From contig NC_065879.2 in assembly GCF_932274485.2 (NCBI RefSeq), positions 42,216,436 through 42,280,435 on the forward strand: a stretch of DNA of 64,000 nucleotides, written 5' to 3'. Within the stretch, counting starts at the first letter, position 1. Every line of letters begins with the position of its first letter. The translations under genes and the position numbers were made by a program. The DNA is from Patella vulgata (Eukaryota; Mollusca; Gastropoda; Patellidae). Shown in pieces: positions 25,201-37,500 of this stretch. Under the pieces are notes generated by a model. The model did no database searches. It saw nothing but the letters and a program-made list of their open reading frames with translations, and was not told the origin of the DNA.

Positions 25201-25488
25201 AAACAGTACAAGAATATAACACAGAAAATGTCACTAATATCAAAGTGAATCAAGCAGTGAGCTGCACAAATCAATCACAAGACATCTACAACTATTACAT
25301 ACTTTGTGTGACACCCATTTACAAGAATAAGTCTGTCATGCTTTGAGTATCATCAGTCATTAGTATGTATAGTATAGTATAGATGGCATATATTACCTGT
25401 TATATTCCACATAGAACTCCAGGCTACTTCCATCATATCATCACATTCTTCTTTATCTAATTTCTTCTTAATTATCATTAACATTGTC

Positions 25489-25520
<32 letters not shown>

Positions 25521-28500
25521 AACAGTTACCTTAATTATCATTAAAATTATATACTTATATAAGTAAATCATAATTGCCTAAGAAATAAAGGGTTGTTCTC
25601 ACTGTGTCGTACAACTTTGAAGGGCCTATTTTTATAGTTACTTCAAGCAGAAAGCTATAGATTATCCCCCGGTCTATAATATAAACAAAACAACCTGAAT
25701 TATCTCATTGTCTGTATTTTACATTGTTTAAACATAAACAAATATTGTAAATCAATAAATTTAAATGGTATAAAATCAATGTGACCAGGAGAAAGATGGC
25801 ATAAATTATTTAAAGTCATCTGGGCAGTCAACAAGTGTGTTCACATATTCTTTTCTTGTTTGTCAGATATAACCAGCGGCTGCCAGGCAGGATACACCCA
25901 CATTTTTCAAGAGATGGATAGAGAACAAGCTAAACAAAAAGCGATTTTTTGTACAATCAGGGACCATAATTCAGGAAGTTATGATCCGATAAGCGCAAAT
26001 ATCGACAGCAACCAAGATCTTTGGGTTACAAACAAGCTTTTCAAGTTTCATCAAAATTGGATCAAAATTGTGAGCTCTAGAGGGTTCACAACCTTGATAT
26101 ACCATATTTTTACACTGTTTGCGTTTGAGGGGCGGCCATTTTGTCCAGCAGTTTTGGTCTGATTTTCATGAAATTCGAACTCAACCGTCATTAAATCGGA
26201 AGAAAATTGTGACCTCTAGAGGGACCTGAAGCTAAAAACGCAATTTTTTGTACAATCAGGGGCCATAATTCAGGAAGTTACGATCCGATATGCCCGAATA
26301 TCGAAAAGAACCAAGATATTTGGGTTATATACTTACATTTCAAGTTTCATTAAAATCAGAAGAAAATTGTGACCTCTAGAGGGTCCACAACATTCATATA
26401 CCATATTTTTACGCTATTTGAGTACGAGGGGTGGCCATTTTGTCTGTCAGTTTTGGTCCTATTTTTAGGAAATTTGAATTCAACCATCCTTAGGTTGTAA
26501 CGTTGATATATTCAAACGGTTTTTGAAATCGGATAAAAATTATAACCTCTATAGGGTCCACAAGCTAAAAACGCGATTTTCCGTACAATCAGGGGCCATA
26601 ATTCAGGAAGTTACGATCCGATATGCGCGAATATCGAAAGGAACCGAGATCTTTGGGTTATTAACTAACATTTCAAGTTTTAACCAAATCGAATAAAAAT
26701 TGTGACCTCTATAGGGTCCACAAACGAAAAACCAGATTTTTCGTACAATCAGGGGCAATAATCCATGAACTTACAGTCCGATATATGCCAATATCGAAAG
26801 GAACCGAGATCTTAGGGAGATAAACCTATATTTCAAGATTCGTTGAAATCGGATAAGAATTGTGACCTGTAGAGTGTCCACAAACAATTGTGGACGGATG
26901 GACACGGGCGACAACAACATACGTCCATATGAAAATGTGGCCGTATAAAAACAACACACTAAAAATCTGATACGAGTAACAACCATTTGGCTTCTAGTTC
27001 TGCCCTACAGTTACGTTTCGTTTACAAAACTTTTAATATCAAGGGCCATAACTCTAGCAGTAATAAGCTTAAACAATGTGTATAAATTTAAAATCAAACG
27101 GATATTACCCGGTAGCTTTAGCCTCTAGAGCATCCACAAGCAATTATTTATGCCGGACAGACGGGGGCTACCGCAATACATGTATACAACCACATTTTCA
27201 CGTGGTAGTATAAACATTAATCGTATCATACTTTAGGTATAGATTTATTGCACAGTATGTTTCGAAAAATCTACAAGTAACATTTTCAAGTTAATCTACA
27301 CTTATCTGCTAGCTCATATAAACATAATAATATACAAGGATGATAGTTTAGAAATATGTGTGTACTAGTGTACTTATAATGATCTACAAGTACTGCCGTG
27401 CTTGTTAATGGTGGTAATTAGCGTGACTGGGCGAGTTTTAAATAACATTCAATATATTGTTCAGGTTGTTAGCCACATGCTGTGAATGAAGTAGTAGTAG
27501 AAAGATACTCCAGAGAGAGAGGTCCACTCGACACAAACTAGATCATTTCGGAACTAACATGGTTCAATTTTATTTCAATTATAATCTGCTTGCACGGAGG
27601 GGTCTTTAGCAGTGTGGGAGGAAACCAGAGGACCTGCAGTTGGAATTCGATATAAGAGTAGGCTATAGAGTCGCTTCCCGTGCAAAATTTCCATCATAGC
27701 ACACTGTAAGGCGTATGCCTGTTTTCATTAGCCCAGTCGGAGCAGAACAGTAGGACGTTAAACCCCATTCCATTCATTTCATGTCAGACAATTAGGTAGG
27801 TACCTATATAATACATTAAATACTTACATCAATGGCACCTAATTTACCAACTAAAGCTTTTTGTTGTTTGTTAACCTGACAGGCCAGACAGTTGAGTAGA
27901 TATATTCCTATACGATGTATAAAGTCATCTTCCTGTTCAACTTTTAACATATCTAACAGTACTCTTGATATCCGTGAATAACAATATAACTATAATAACA
28001 ATAAACAACAATTATACATAATGATAAACAACAGTAAATTATGCATAACAATTTAACTATAATAACAACAGTTATACATAACAAAAGGAAATGGGGTTTA
28101 ACATCCTACTTTCTGCACCGACGTGACTAATGAAGATAGTCATGAGTGAAAAGTTCTGCGGACAATGGAGCTATTACACACTCTTATTTCAAATTCCAAC
28201 TGTCAAGAGTTCTTTTACATGCACACCAACAATCTGTTTCACATAGGATTACGAAATTATTCTAATATCTCTGTAAAAGATGACTGCCTTCAACACATGA
28301 CATCATATCATGCGGCGTCAATCATTGGCTCAATGGCACGTGCATTATTTACATAAAACCTTACTGATTCAGGCAGATTGGAGTCTTTTAGTACTTTTAC
28401 CCATTTTAATACCCATTTACACTAAATAGGAAATCATTTTTACCTACAAATACATCAAACGTCTTTATTTATTTTTCCAATCCATAAAAAAATGTTTTAG

Positions 28501-31500
28501 AATTTAATTTGTCAGAGGAAAAAAGTTAATATTTGTGTCTCATTAAGTCGCATCGATGTCATCCTTATCAGTGATTGTCACGGCCTAGCAAATATTCACT
28601 GCTGATCAGTGTGGCACACCATGTGCATTCTCAGTGCTTAGGTGTTAAACTTTTGGTATATTGTTTATTTATAAACTGCTTCCAACTTGAGTTACTTTCA
28701 TATTCCTAATTTTGTAATTTTTTTATATATCAGTGATGGGATTTCACCCTCATATTCCGGACATGTCTGACGCTATTTTCCGAACGTCCAAAATTGTCTG
28801 ACCAGGAATATGTCCAATCGGACATCAAGATATTAATATAGTGTACTGAGTGTATAAATACCGCTCAACTCAATTTTCGTTAATAATAGGCTGGATTGAT
28901 TAGGTAATTAAGTGATCAACTATTTATCGTGTTATACCGTATATACACCTACCTTGATTAAAGATGGGTTCCCAGAAAAGTATTTATCGGGTGGTTATTT
29001 CCAATAAAAATATGGTAATTTTGGTATATATGGAAAGTAGAGATATCCAATCTTACTAGAAAAATACTGGATTCCCCGAAAAACACTCATGGAGCGTATA
29101 CAGGACAAAAATGTAAGGGTTCCCCTAATTAACAGCCCGACAATTAGGAATTTCTGCACGCGTGATGTCAAAGGTCACACGCGAACATTGAGTGCTTGAT
29201 GTACAAGTTGATAAACTTTATGAAGAGTTAGACGTACAACACTTTCTGGGATAAAAATGACGGAAAAAGACGTGGGTAGTGGATAATCTGAGAATTTAAT
29301 TAGGATTCAATATTTGTAATAAATAGTAAGCGATAAAAGACAACATCGTGTATGCAATGAATTCTCCTCTGACTTCCATGAGAGGTAAGTCACGTGACGT
29401 AAACATGACCTGGTTTGATCGAATTTTTATAGCAGGACATTCCTTCGCAATTACAATGTTTGAGAAGGATTTGAAGCAAAGTTATGACAAATAATTTAGT
29501 TTGAATCTGTTTTTAGTCCATATATACCATTAAATCACCCAGTTTGTACGCGGGAACCACTCTTTAACTACTTAATTTGCCATGATTGACTGACTTAATC
29601 TTTTATCAGACAATTCATCAATCTAATCTTAAACAGAAGTCATTGCTTCACCTTTGTCAGACTATTCATCAATCCAATAAGAGTGATTATAATTTTAATC
29701 TATGTGTTTACCTCGTGGTTTCTACATTGACTTGTCAGACATTTTACCAACATGTACCAACCGACACCATGTATAAACTAGTCTTAGATGTCACATATCG
29801 TAAGAGTATATAACACCTGAAGTCAATGGACAGTCATTTTGTCTGCAATATCTTTTACGTCTGTTAAGACTGCCTATAGAAATTCTCATCAACAGTGGCA
29901 CTTTCCTGTCATCTCGATTGCTGAACGAAAATCACTTACAAGGCAGTGCTTACGATGAAGCTATGTGCTATGAATCACGTACGCCATACGCTGAAGGAAG
30001 CTATGCCTTTTTACAAGTAGGTACGGATCGGCAAGCTTTCATTATATCGTATTACGAAAACACGTAATTTTATAGGAATATTACTGACTTAAATTTGAAT
30101 ATGAAAAATAGTGAGGTGTTCCTATTTTTATTACACACATATTTGAATAATTTTTTTTTGAGATTTTATAAAAAAGAAAATGATTCTTATTCTGGAAATT
30201 CTGCATTCATTTGCTGCCGTATAAACGAAGACACGTAATTTTTCAGGAATATTAGCCCTACTATTGTGAATTTGATGCAGAATCGGCAAGCTTTCATTCA
30301 ATGTATTACGAAAATGAGTTATTTTGTAGGAATCTTACTGACATAAATTTGAATACCGTACGAGAATTAAATATGAAAAATAGTGAGTTTCACCTATTTT
30401 TATTACGTACGGGATTTGAATAGTTTGTTGACACATGATTTTTAACTGTGGTAGTAATCTGTCTGCTTAAATAATGATAAGAGTTATGCCCCTTTATTTT
30501 TGGTAAAGTGTCCGAAAAGAAAAATTTTGAAATCCCATCACTGTTATATATACATTTAGTCATCTTTTATAAATTTAGTGAAGTCTTTGCTATTATACAG
30601 TAGAATCTGTACAAGCAGCCACTCCTATTCAGCGACATCTCCTTGTAAGAGGTCACGATAAATGCCCCCCGTAGAAATTCCATTGTTTCATCTCTATAAT
30701 CAACGATCACTCCTCTAACGCGGCCAGCGGTCACTATTTACTAATAAATTTAACAAAACATCGCCCCTTCAACGGCCATTGTTGAATGATGCCATCTTGT
30801 CGTACTTCGTTAACTTCATAGCAACTCCACTAATCACGTGATCAATAGTTAATTATCTGGTCCCCCATCGATCAGTTAAAAAGAACTGTGAAACTAACAA
30901 CAAACCCGGAATTATCTGTTAATTAATCTTTTGTTTTATTAAATGACAAACCATTTTCTGCTGATCATTATTTTCACATGTAACGAGAAAAACATTATTT
31001 GATACTGATTGAATAAATTAAAAGTACCATCAAAGTCGAGTTTTGTCACAATCATCTAGTATCTATTTTCCATTGCCACTTTGTTGCTAAACAGAAGTTT
31101 AAGCACCTCCTATATTACTTACAGAGTTACACACCCTGAAAATCGGTGACAACTTCAGCGATGTTTTTTTGGACATGTGCTTTTCTGATAAAATTAATTC
31201 ATGGATTTTCTTCACAAAAATGGATAAATATTATCGAATACATCACAATGGTAGACAGTAGTATCAATGTTGGTACAAAATAACACGTTTGCAGAAGTTA
31301 TATCAGAGATTTGAGTCAAAGAATTTTCGTTCCAAGCAAGTTTCAGCGATGGCCAAATCTATCGATGCAAGTATTCATGTTTGCTCCCAATGCATCCAAG
31401 CGTAAAATTGACTTGATGTCAGCACTAACAAACACTGAGATTTTATTAAGAGGTCACTCCTGTTAAGCGATCAGTCATGCAAATTCCCTGGAATGGCTGC

Positions 31501-34500
31501 TTAATACAGATTCTACTGTGAACTAAGACAGAAAAGCACAGTGAACGATTACATCCTTGATCTATTAATGTATGGGTTTCTAGTTATTTGCAGTTACTAT
31601 TACTATGTACTGAAACTTACCACATCTTGTGAAACATTAAAATAACATAAAGTTAGACAACCATTTCTCATCATCTGAAATATAAACAAAACAGAGTTAA
31701 ACAACCATTTCTCATCATCTGAAAAATAAATATTAAAATAACGAAATTGAAGAATAAAGAATTTTCATCATCTGTTAGAACCGATAATACAGAAAAGTAG
31801 GACCTTAAACACCATTTCATATCATTTCATTTCATTTTGTTAGAAAGCAATGAAAACGAAAAAAGTTAACATCTGGTCAAGACAGTGCAAAATGCTAGGG
31901 CTGCGTATTTTGGGGGATGAAAATTACTTTGACCCCACTAAATGTTCCAAAAAAGCCTAAATCAATGCTTTTTCGACAGACAACATTTTAAACTAAGACC
32001 TGCAATCAATTTTTACCACTGGTAAAATTTTGAGACTGCTGGTGTTACCAATGTAATCTATTCTTTTCATTACATTTCAATTTTTTCAAAACTGATCATA
32101 TCCTAATCTATTCTAAGCTATTTGTAGGGTGACCCACCATAAATAAATATCTCCATATATCTCGACAATTACGCCACAATATTTATATATATGCCAAGCC
32201 TCAAATCAGTTTCACACAATTATAGTCACTAAATAAACGATCATGTTGTACTTAATAAGCTATGACCATTAATCATGTATAAATAATAGACTGAAAACTG
32301 GTTCCAAGAGTCGTCCATAACATCCAGACACTTTTGAGTAAAAGATAGGTTACGTGCCCTTGTTTTGAAATTAGTCTCACTTAACCAGTCTATAGACCAT
32401 TCTACGTCTGATTGACAGGTCGAGATAATCAAGACTACTTTTTTACGAAACATAACAGAAAGCTAGAACAAGAAATTGAATTTAGAAATAAGCACGTTAG
32501 GTAGCTCAACAATCGTTTTAAGAAGCTTGTAAAAGTAAAATGAAACTACTGCTAGTATCATGTTCCTGTCTAACCCGAGTGATTCAGAGATATTATTTGT
32601 ACTAAACCAAAAGATGCTGCTCTTAACGGTACAGTTAATGATAAAGCGATTTAAAAAATGAAACGAACGTAATATCTAAATCTGCTGTAATAACCAAGAA
32701 GCTTAATTTTACTGCTATTCAAAATCGTCAACAATAAATTTTTTAAGGCTGTAATAGTTGATAGATTTGTAGAGAATTGCACGTGCCATGGCTATTTATA
32801 GTATCATACTGTCAGAAAGTTTGTCTCGGCACGGCGAATGTGCACGCTTCAGTGGTAGTCTCGAACTATCAGTGGTGGACTGTATTTCTGTGAGTACATG
32901 GGTCACCCTACTATTTGCTTCAACTTACTTTTTTTTCACTGGAAAAGGCCTCCATACCATCTAAAACTAGATCAATTACTTTCCTAAAATATAATAAAAT
33001 ATTTGTATTCAATTCAAACTAAATTATTATTAATAGCATCTGTAGACAAGAAATATTTATAATCTAATTCCTTCCTTTCTTCAAATTAACAAGGTTTTAT
33101 TATTTTAATTTCTGGTAGGTTGAGATATATTTTACAGGTCTCCAAATGATTTTTTATTTCCATTTTAGTTGGTTATCTTTCCATATAAAGATTGCATACA
33201 GACCTTTTCTGTTTTTGCGTTAAATTTTCCTTTTGATCACCTTTAGCTATATAAAACAATGAAGCGCTGGAAATAAAAGCACACAAAATATAAGTCTTTA
33301 CAACCAACCCTCTAATCCCGAATCACACAGTTGGCAGAAATAACCCTTAACTTTTTAACATTCCAAAGGACAGTGCAGGAAAGCTGCCCAACAAAATAAA
33401 GATAGCACAGACAATACAGGAATATTTTCTTATGAAATGTGCTACTGTATAAATGAAAAACATGTTTACCTGCCAGAAATCTGTACATGAGGATCAGCAG
33501 GATGACGATGCATTCCTTCTAATAAACACTGAAATTACACAAATTTATTGTCTCTAATCATAATATAGGTGATTTTTTATACCTTACAAACTATGGTTGT
33601 GTGAAAGTTGAATTTTAAAAAGGGAATATCAGTACCAAATAGTTCAATTCCATTCAGTATTAACAAAGATATTTGGTATTTGGCATCCACTACACACGAA
33701 AGGGTATGGTCAAAACAAGCCAGTGTCACTTATGATTTTCACTAAAATCTTCTGATGGGCCTCTTATTAATCCAATTGAAACGAGACCGGAATATTATCT
33801 ACCGTTTTTATTTTGATTTCTCGATTTGACAAATCAATTCAAATTGAGAAAATATCCCTAAGATCCCTAACGCACTATTACCATATCATTTCGATTGATG
33901 TCACTAGGAATTCATTTGATAACTCAATAATACAATTAATTACACTTACCTCTAAGGCCTTGCATTGATCTGATACAACACCAGCTTGAAATAGATGAAA
34001 TAATTTGTTTAGAGCTGAACAAAGCATGACAGATCTATCTTGATATCTCTGTACCGATAACAGAACTTGATCTTCAGTACCATGTCCCGTTACCTACAAA
34101 AAAACATTTAAATCAAAATTCACAAAAAATTAAAACCGACAACATTAAATTGACACTTCAAGACTGTTCTATATTGTTCCTTGTAGAAATTTAAACTTTT
34201 AATAAATTCTAAAGAAATAATTACTAAATATTTTATGCTGAAATTTGGGATTTAGTATTTGTCCATGCAATCAAAAATACGATGAAAGGAAAACAGACAC
34301 AAAGCTCAGTGCAAACTACAGTATGATATAATATGCCTTAAATACTAACTATCACAGTATTTTCTGTGTTACACTTCTAAGACATGTACACGGACAGAAA
34401 TGAAATGAAATGGGGTTTAACATCCTACTTTTTTACTGCAGTACACACAGGTCTAGCGATTCTAGCCTCACAAGTATTAATACAGGACTAGGACGAGATA

Positions 34501-37500
34501 TCCTTATGTTCTCTAGGTTTAAATCTTTACATCAATTTCTTGAGATAAATCTAGAATAAACAAATTAAATACAAAATATTAAAAAAAAAATTGGCTATTA
34601 TAAATTACCTGTTCTGCTGGTAGATTTTCACGAAAACATGGATCATGTAAACAATCTAACAATCCTAAAAACTTGAATCGCCTCCCCTTTAAGCCAACAA
34701 TACAACATTCTTCCTCCTCATCACTATAATAAGATATCCAAAACATTAAAGTCCCTTAAGAAAACAACTGCATCCCATACAATACCAACAATTGATTATT
34801 GAAACATATATCTGTGAAATAGCTGATACATCAGCCCCCCACCCCCAATCCCCTTTCCGATACACACAAAAATATTATGTTATAAAATTATGCTATATTT
34901 ATATCCAGCTCAATCAATCCCTTGTTAATTCAAAATAATAAAGGATGTTAATGGCTGAACACTTGACTGAATAAAAAAAAGGGCAGGGGAACAATTGATT
35001 GAATAATTGTGGAAATGGAAGTCAAAAAAGGTTTTTGTTCTCAGTTGAAAAATCCAGAACTTCAATACATTTGTACCAAAGGCCGTAACACTCATCCGCA
35101 TAAAACTCATAGGTTTGTATTCAAGATTTGAATTATGTAAAAGAAAAACCTCTTCACTCAATTCATAATGATTCACCTTTCGGTATTCTATGAAACAACT
35201 GGGCGTTTTTTTCTTTATTGGAACATCTACAGCCCTCGAATTTACACCTCCTCAGTAACCTTGGTATTTTTTGTACAGTTTATTGTAAATGTTTATGACA
35301 ATAATTTTTGTTCTGTTAATTTCAATAATGAACTAGATCTCCAAGGAGTACTGACATGTTTCAGTACGTCAGATCAACAATCAAGTTACACCATGTATTA
35401 TTGAGTATAGTAACATCCAATACCTATTAAAGTGGAAAAACCTGTCATTTTAAACTTCTTGAAAAAAAATTTTGATGTTAATTGTTAGTAGACATGAGGG
35501 TCATCTTATATACAAAAGTCAAAGGTCATTAAAAGGTTAGGTCACCAGATAGAAGGTGAAAAGTCGAACAAAATTCATAGTGAAACTGGAAGTAAATGAA
35601 ATTAAAAGTTCAAAAATCAGCTCCCTAAGAATTGTTGCCATTTGGAGTAGGTTCAAAACAAAATAAAAGTTTTTGAAAATCGAAATCAAAATGGCCGCTA
35701 AATATTGATTGAAAATTTATTTGTAAAGTCCAATATGGTGGCCAAACGGTTGAAAATGTTATCGAACAAGGTCTCTTAAAATGAAAGATAATATGTTGAG
35801 CTAACACCACCATATGTCATTTTTGGTCTATTTTTAAAATGGATAGAACTATTCATGTTCGTGAAAAATCGGAAGGCCTCGGTAATTTCCAGAAGTTTCA
35901 AAAGCCTACACAAATTTTTTTAATGTGCCATTATGAAGGTATCCATGTGTCCCTTATTCCTACCAAGTTTCAACTTAATACCTCAAATACTAAGGGAGAT
36001 ACGCCCTCTGGAATGTCGAAAAAATGCTGAAGAAAACTTTGACAAATCTTTGATGCTAAAACTAAACGAGCGAACTTCCGAATTTCAAAAATTGTCAATC
36101 AGAGAACCTATGGGATTTGTACAAAGACTCCAAAAATGAAAACCGATGGAGATCTGTAGAGAAATACATGTAACTGAGATAACGGAAATATGAGATTATT
36201 TTTTGTCCCATCCGTAAAACACTTCATGTTTGTCAAAAATGACCCAATTTATATTTAATATTTAGTTCCACTGTAGCCAACACCGGCTACGTTGGTAGAA
36301 TGTTTCCATCATGCACAGTTTGGGCTGCAACTAGTGACTAAAATCGGCAAAAAAATAAAATAATATAATAATAGTTAAAAACCATTACAAAAACAACATG
36401 TGTTTCAAATGAAGGTTCAAGACACGTAATAATTAATTAGCACCTAACTGCAATCAAGTTTAGTTTACAGATCATCAAAGTAGCTACTACAGCTTTGTTT
36501 TCTGTCAACTGTGTCTCTCAAATGAATTCAAATAATGCAGACTTATATTGAATATTGGAAAGGTTAAGTTTGTGAAAAGAAACATGTTAACCAAACCATG
36601 GTGTGAATAAACATAGCCAAGCTGTTGATGTATATCAGAGGCTGTCATGGGTAGTATGTGTGATGTCACATATTGAATAATTTCAATAAGATTAAAACTG
36701 AAAGATTTGAATATTATTTGGAACAAAATCTTTAAAAATCTTAATCTTTAAGAGGCATTTAGTAACTGGGTAGAGCAATACACAAAAACACATACTTATG
36801 GAAAAACAGCTACTTATTTATTTGGGCGACGTTTCGAAGAGTATTCTCTCAACGTTATCAAACGTTGAGAGAATACTCTTCGAAACGTCGCCCAAATACC
36901 AAATAAATAAGTACAGTGGACTCTGTCACATCCAATCTCTGATCACTCCGGATTGCTGTGACATCCGGTATGATTTTCATGTCCCGATTTATTTCTTTAT
37001 TACTTCAGCCAAAAAATCGCTGGTAAATCCGAATTCTGTATGTTCCGGAAACCGAAATCAATCGGCTGTCCCTTCACATAATTTCCATTGAATCGACATC
37101 GAATAATCCGTACTTCAAACGGTGGGTGTGAAGCATCCAATTATCGGTGAGATTAAAACACAACGGGTGTGAAGCCAGAAAAGATTAACAAGTAATCACC
37201 AATCAATTATCGGTGAGATTAAAACTCGCAAGAGCCGGTCTGTGTTGATTACTTTGATCGGTAAAGCAGTAAACCCGAGATGTTTTAAGGGAGTGGACAA
37301 GATCAACCTGCCAGTCAATTGGTCGGCCAATCGCAAAGCTTGGATGACAGGTGCCGTTTATTTTGATTGGCTTGAAAAACTGGACATAGAACAACAGATT
37401 ATAAATGAACACGTAACAGAGTGGACAATTGACCGAAGACGGGGACGATGAAGAATATACATTAACGACAGACTTGACCTATTCAAAATTCCTACGCATG

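Noticed and set aside
35168-35404. Plus-strand frame of 78 codons in ZER1 intron 2
   Set aside because: No domain, no conserved neighbour, and AT-rich composition typical of chance frames in this region.
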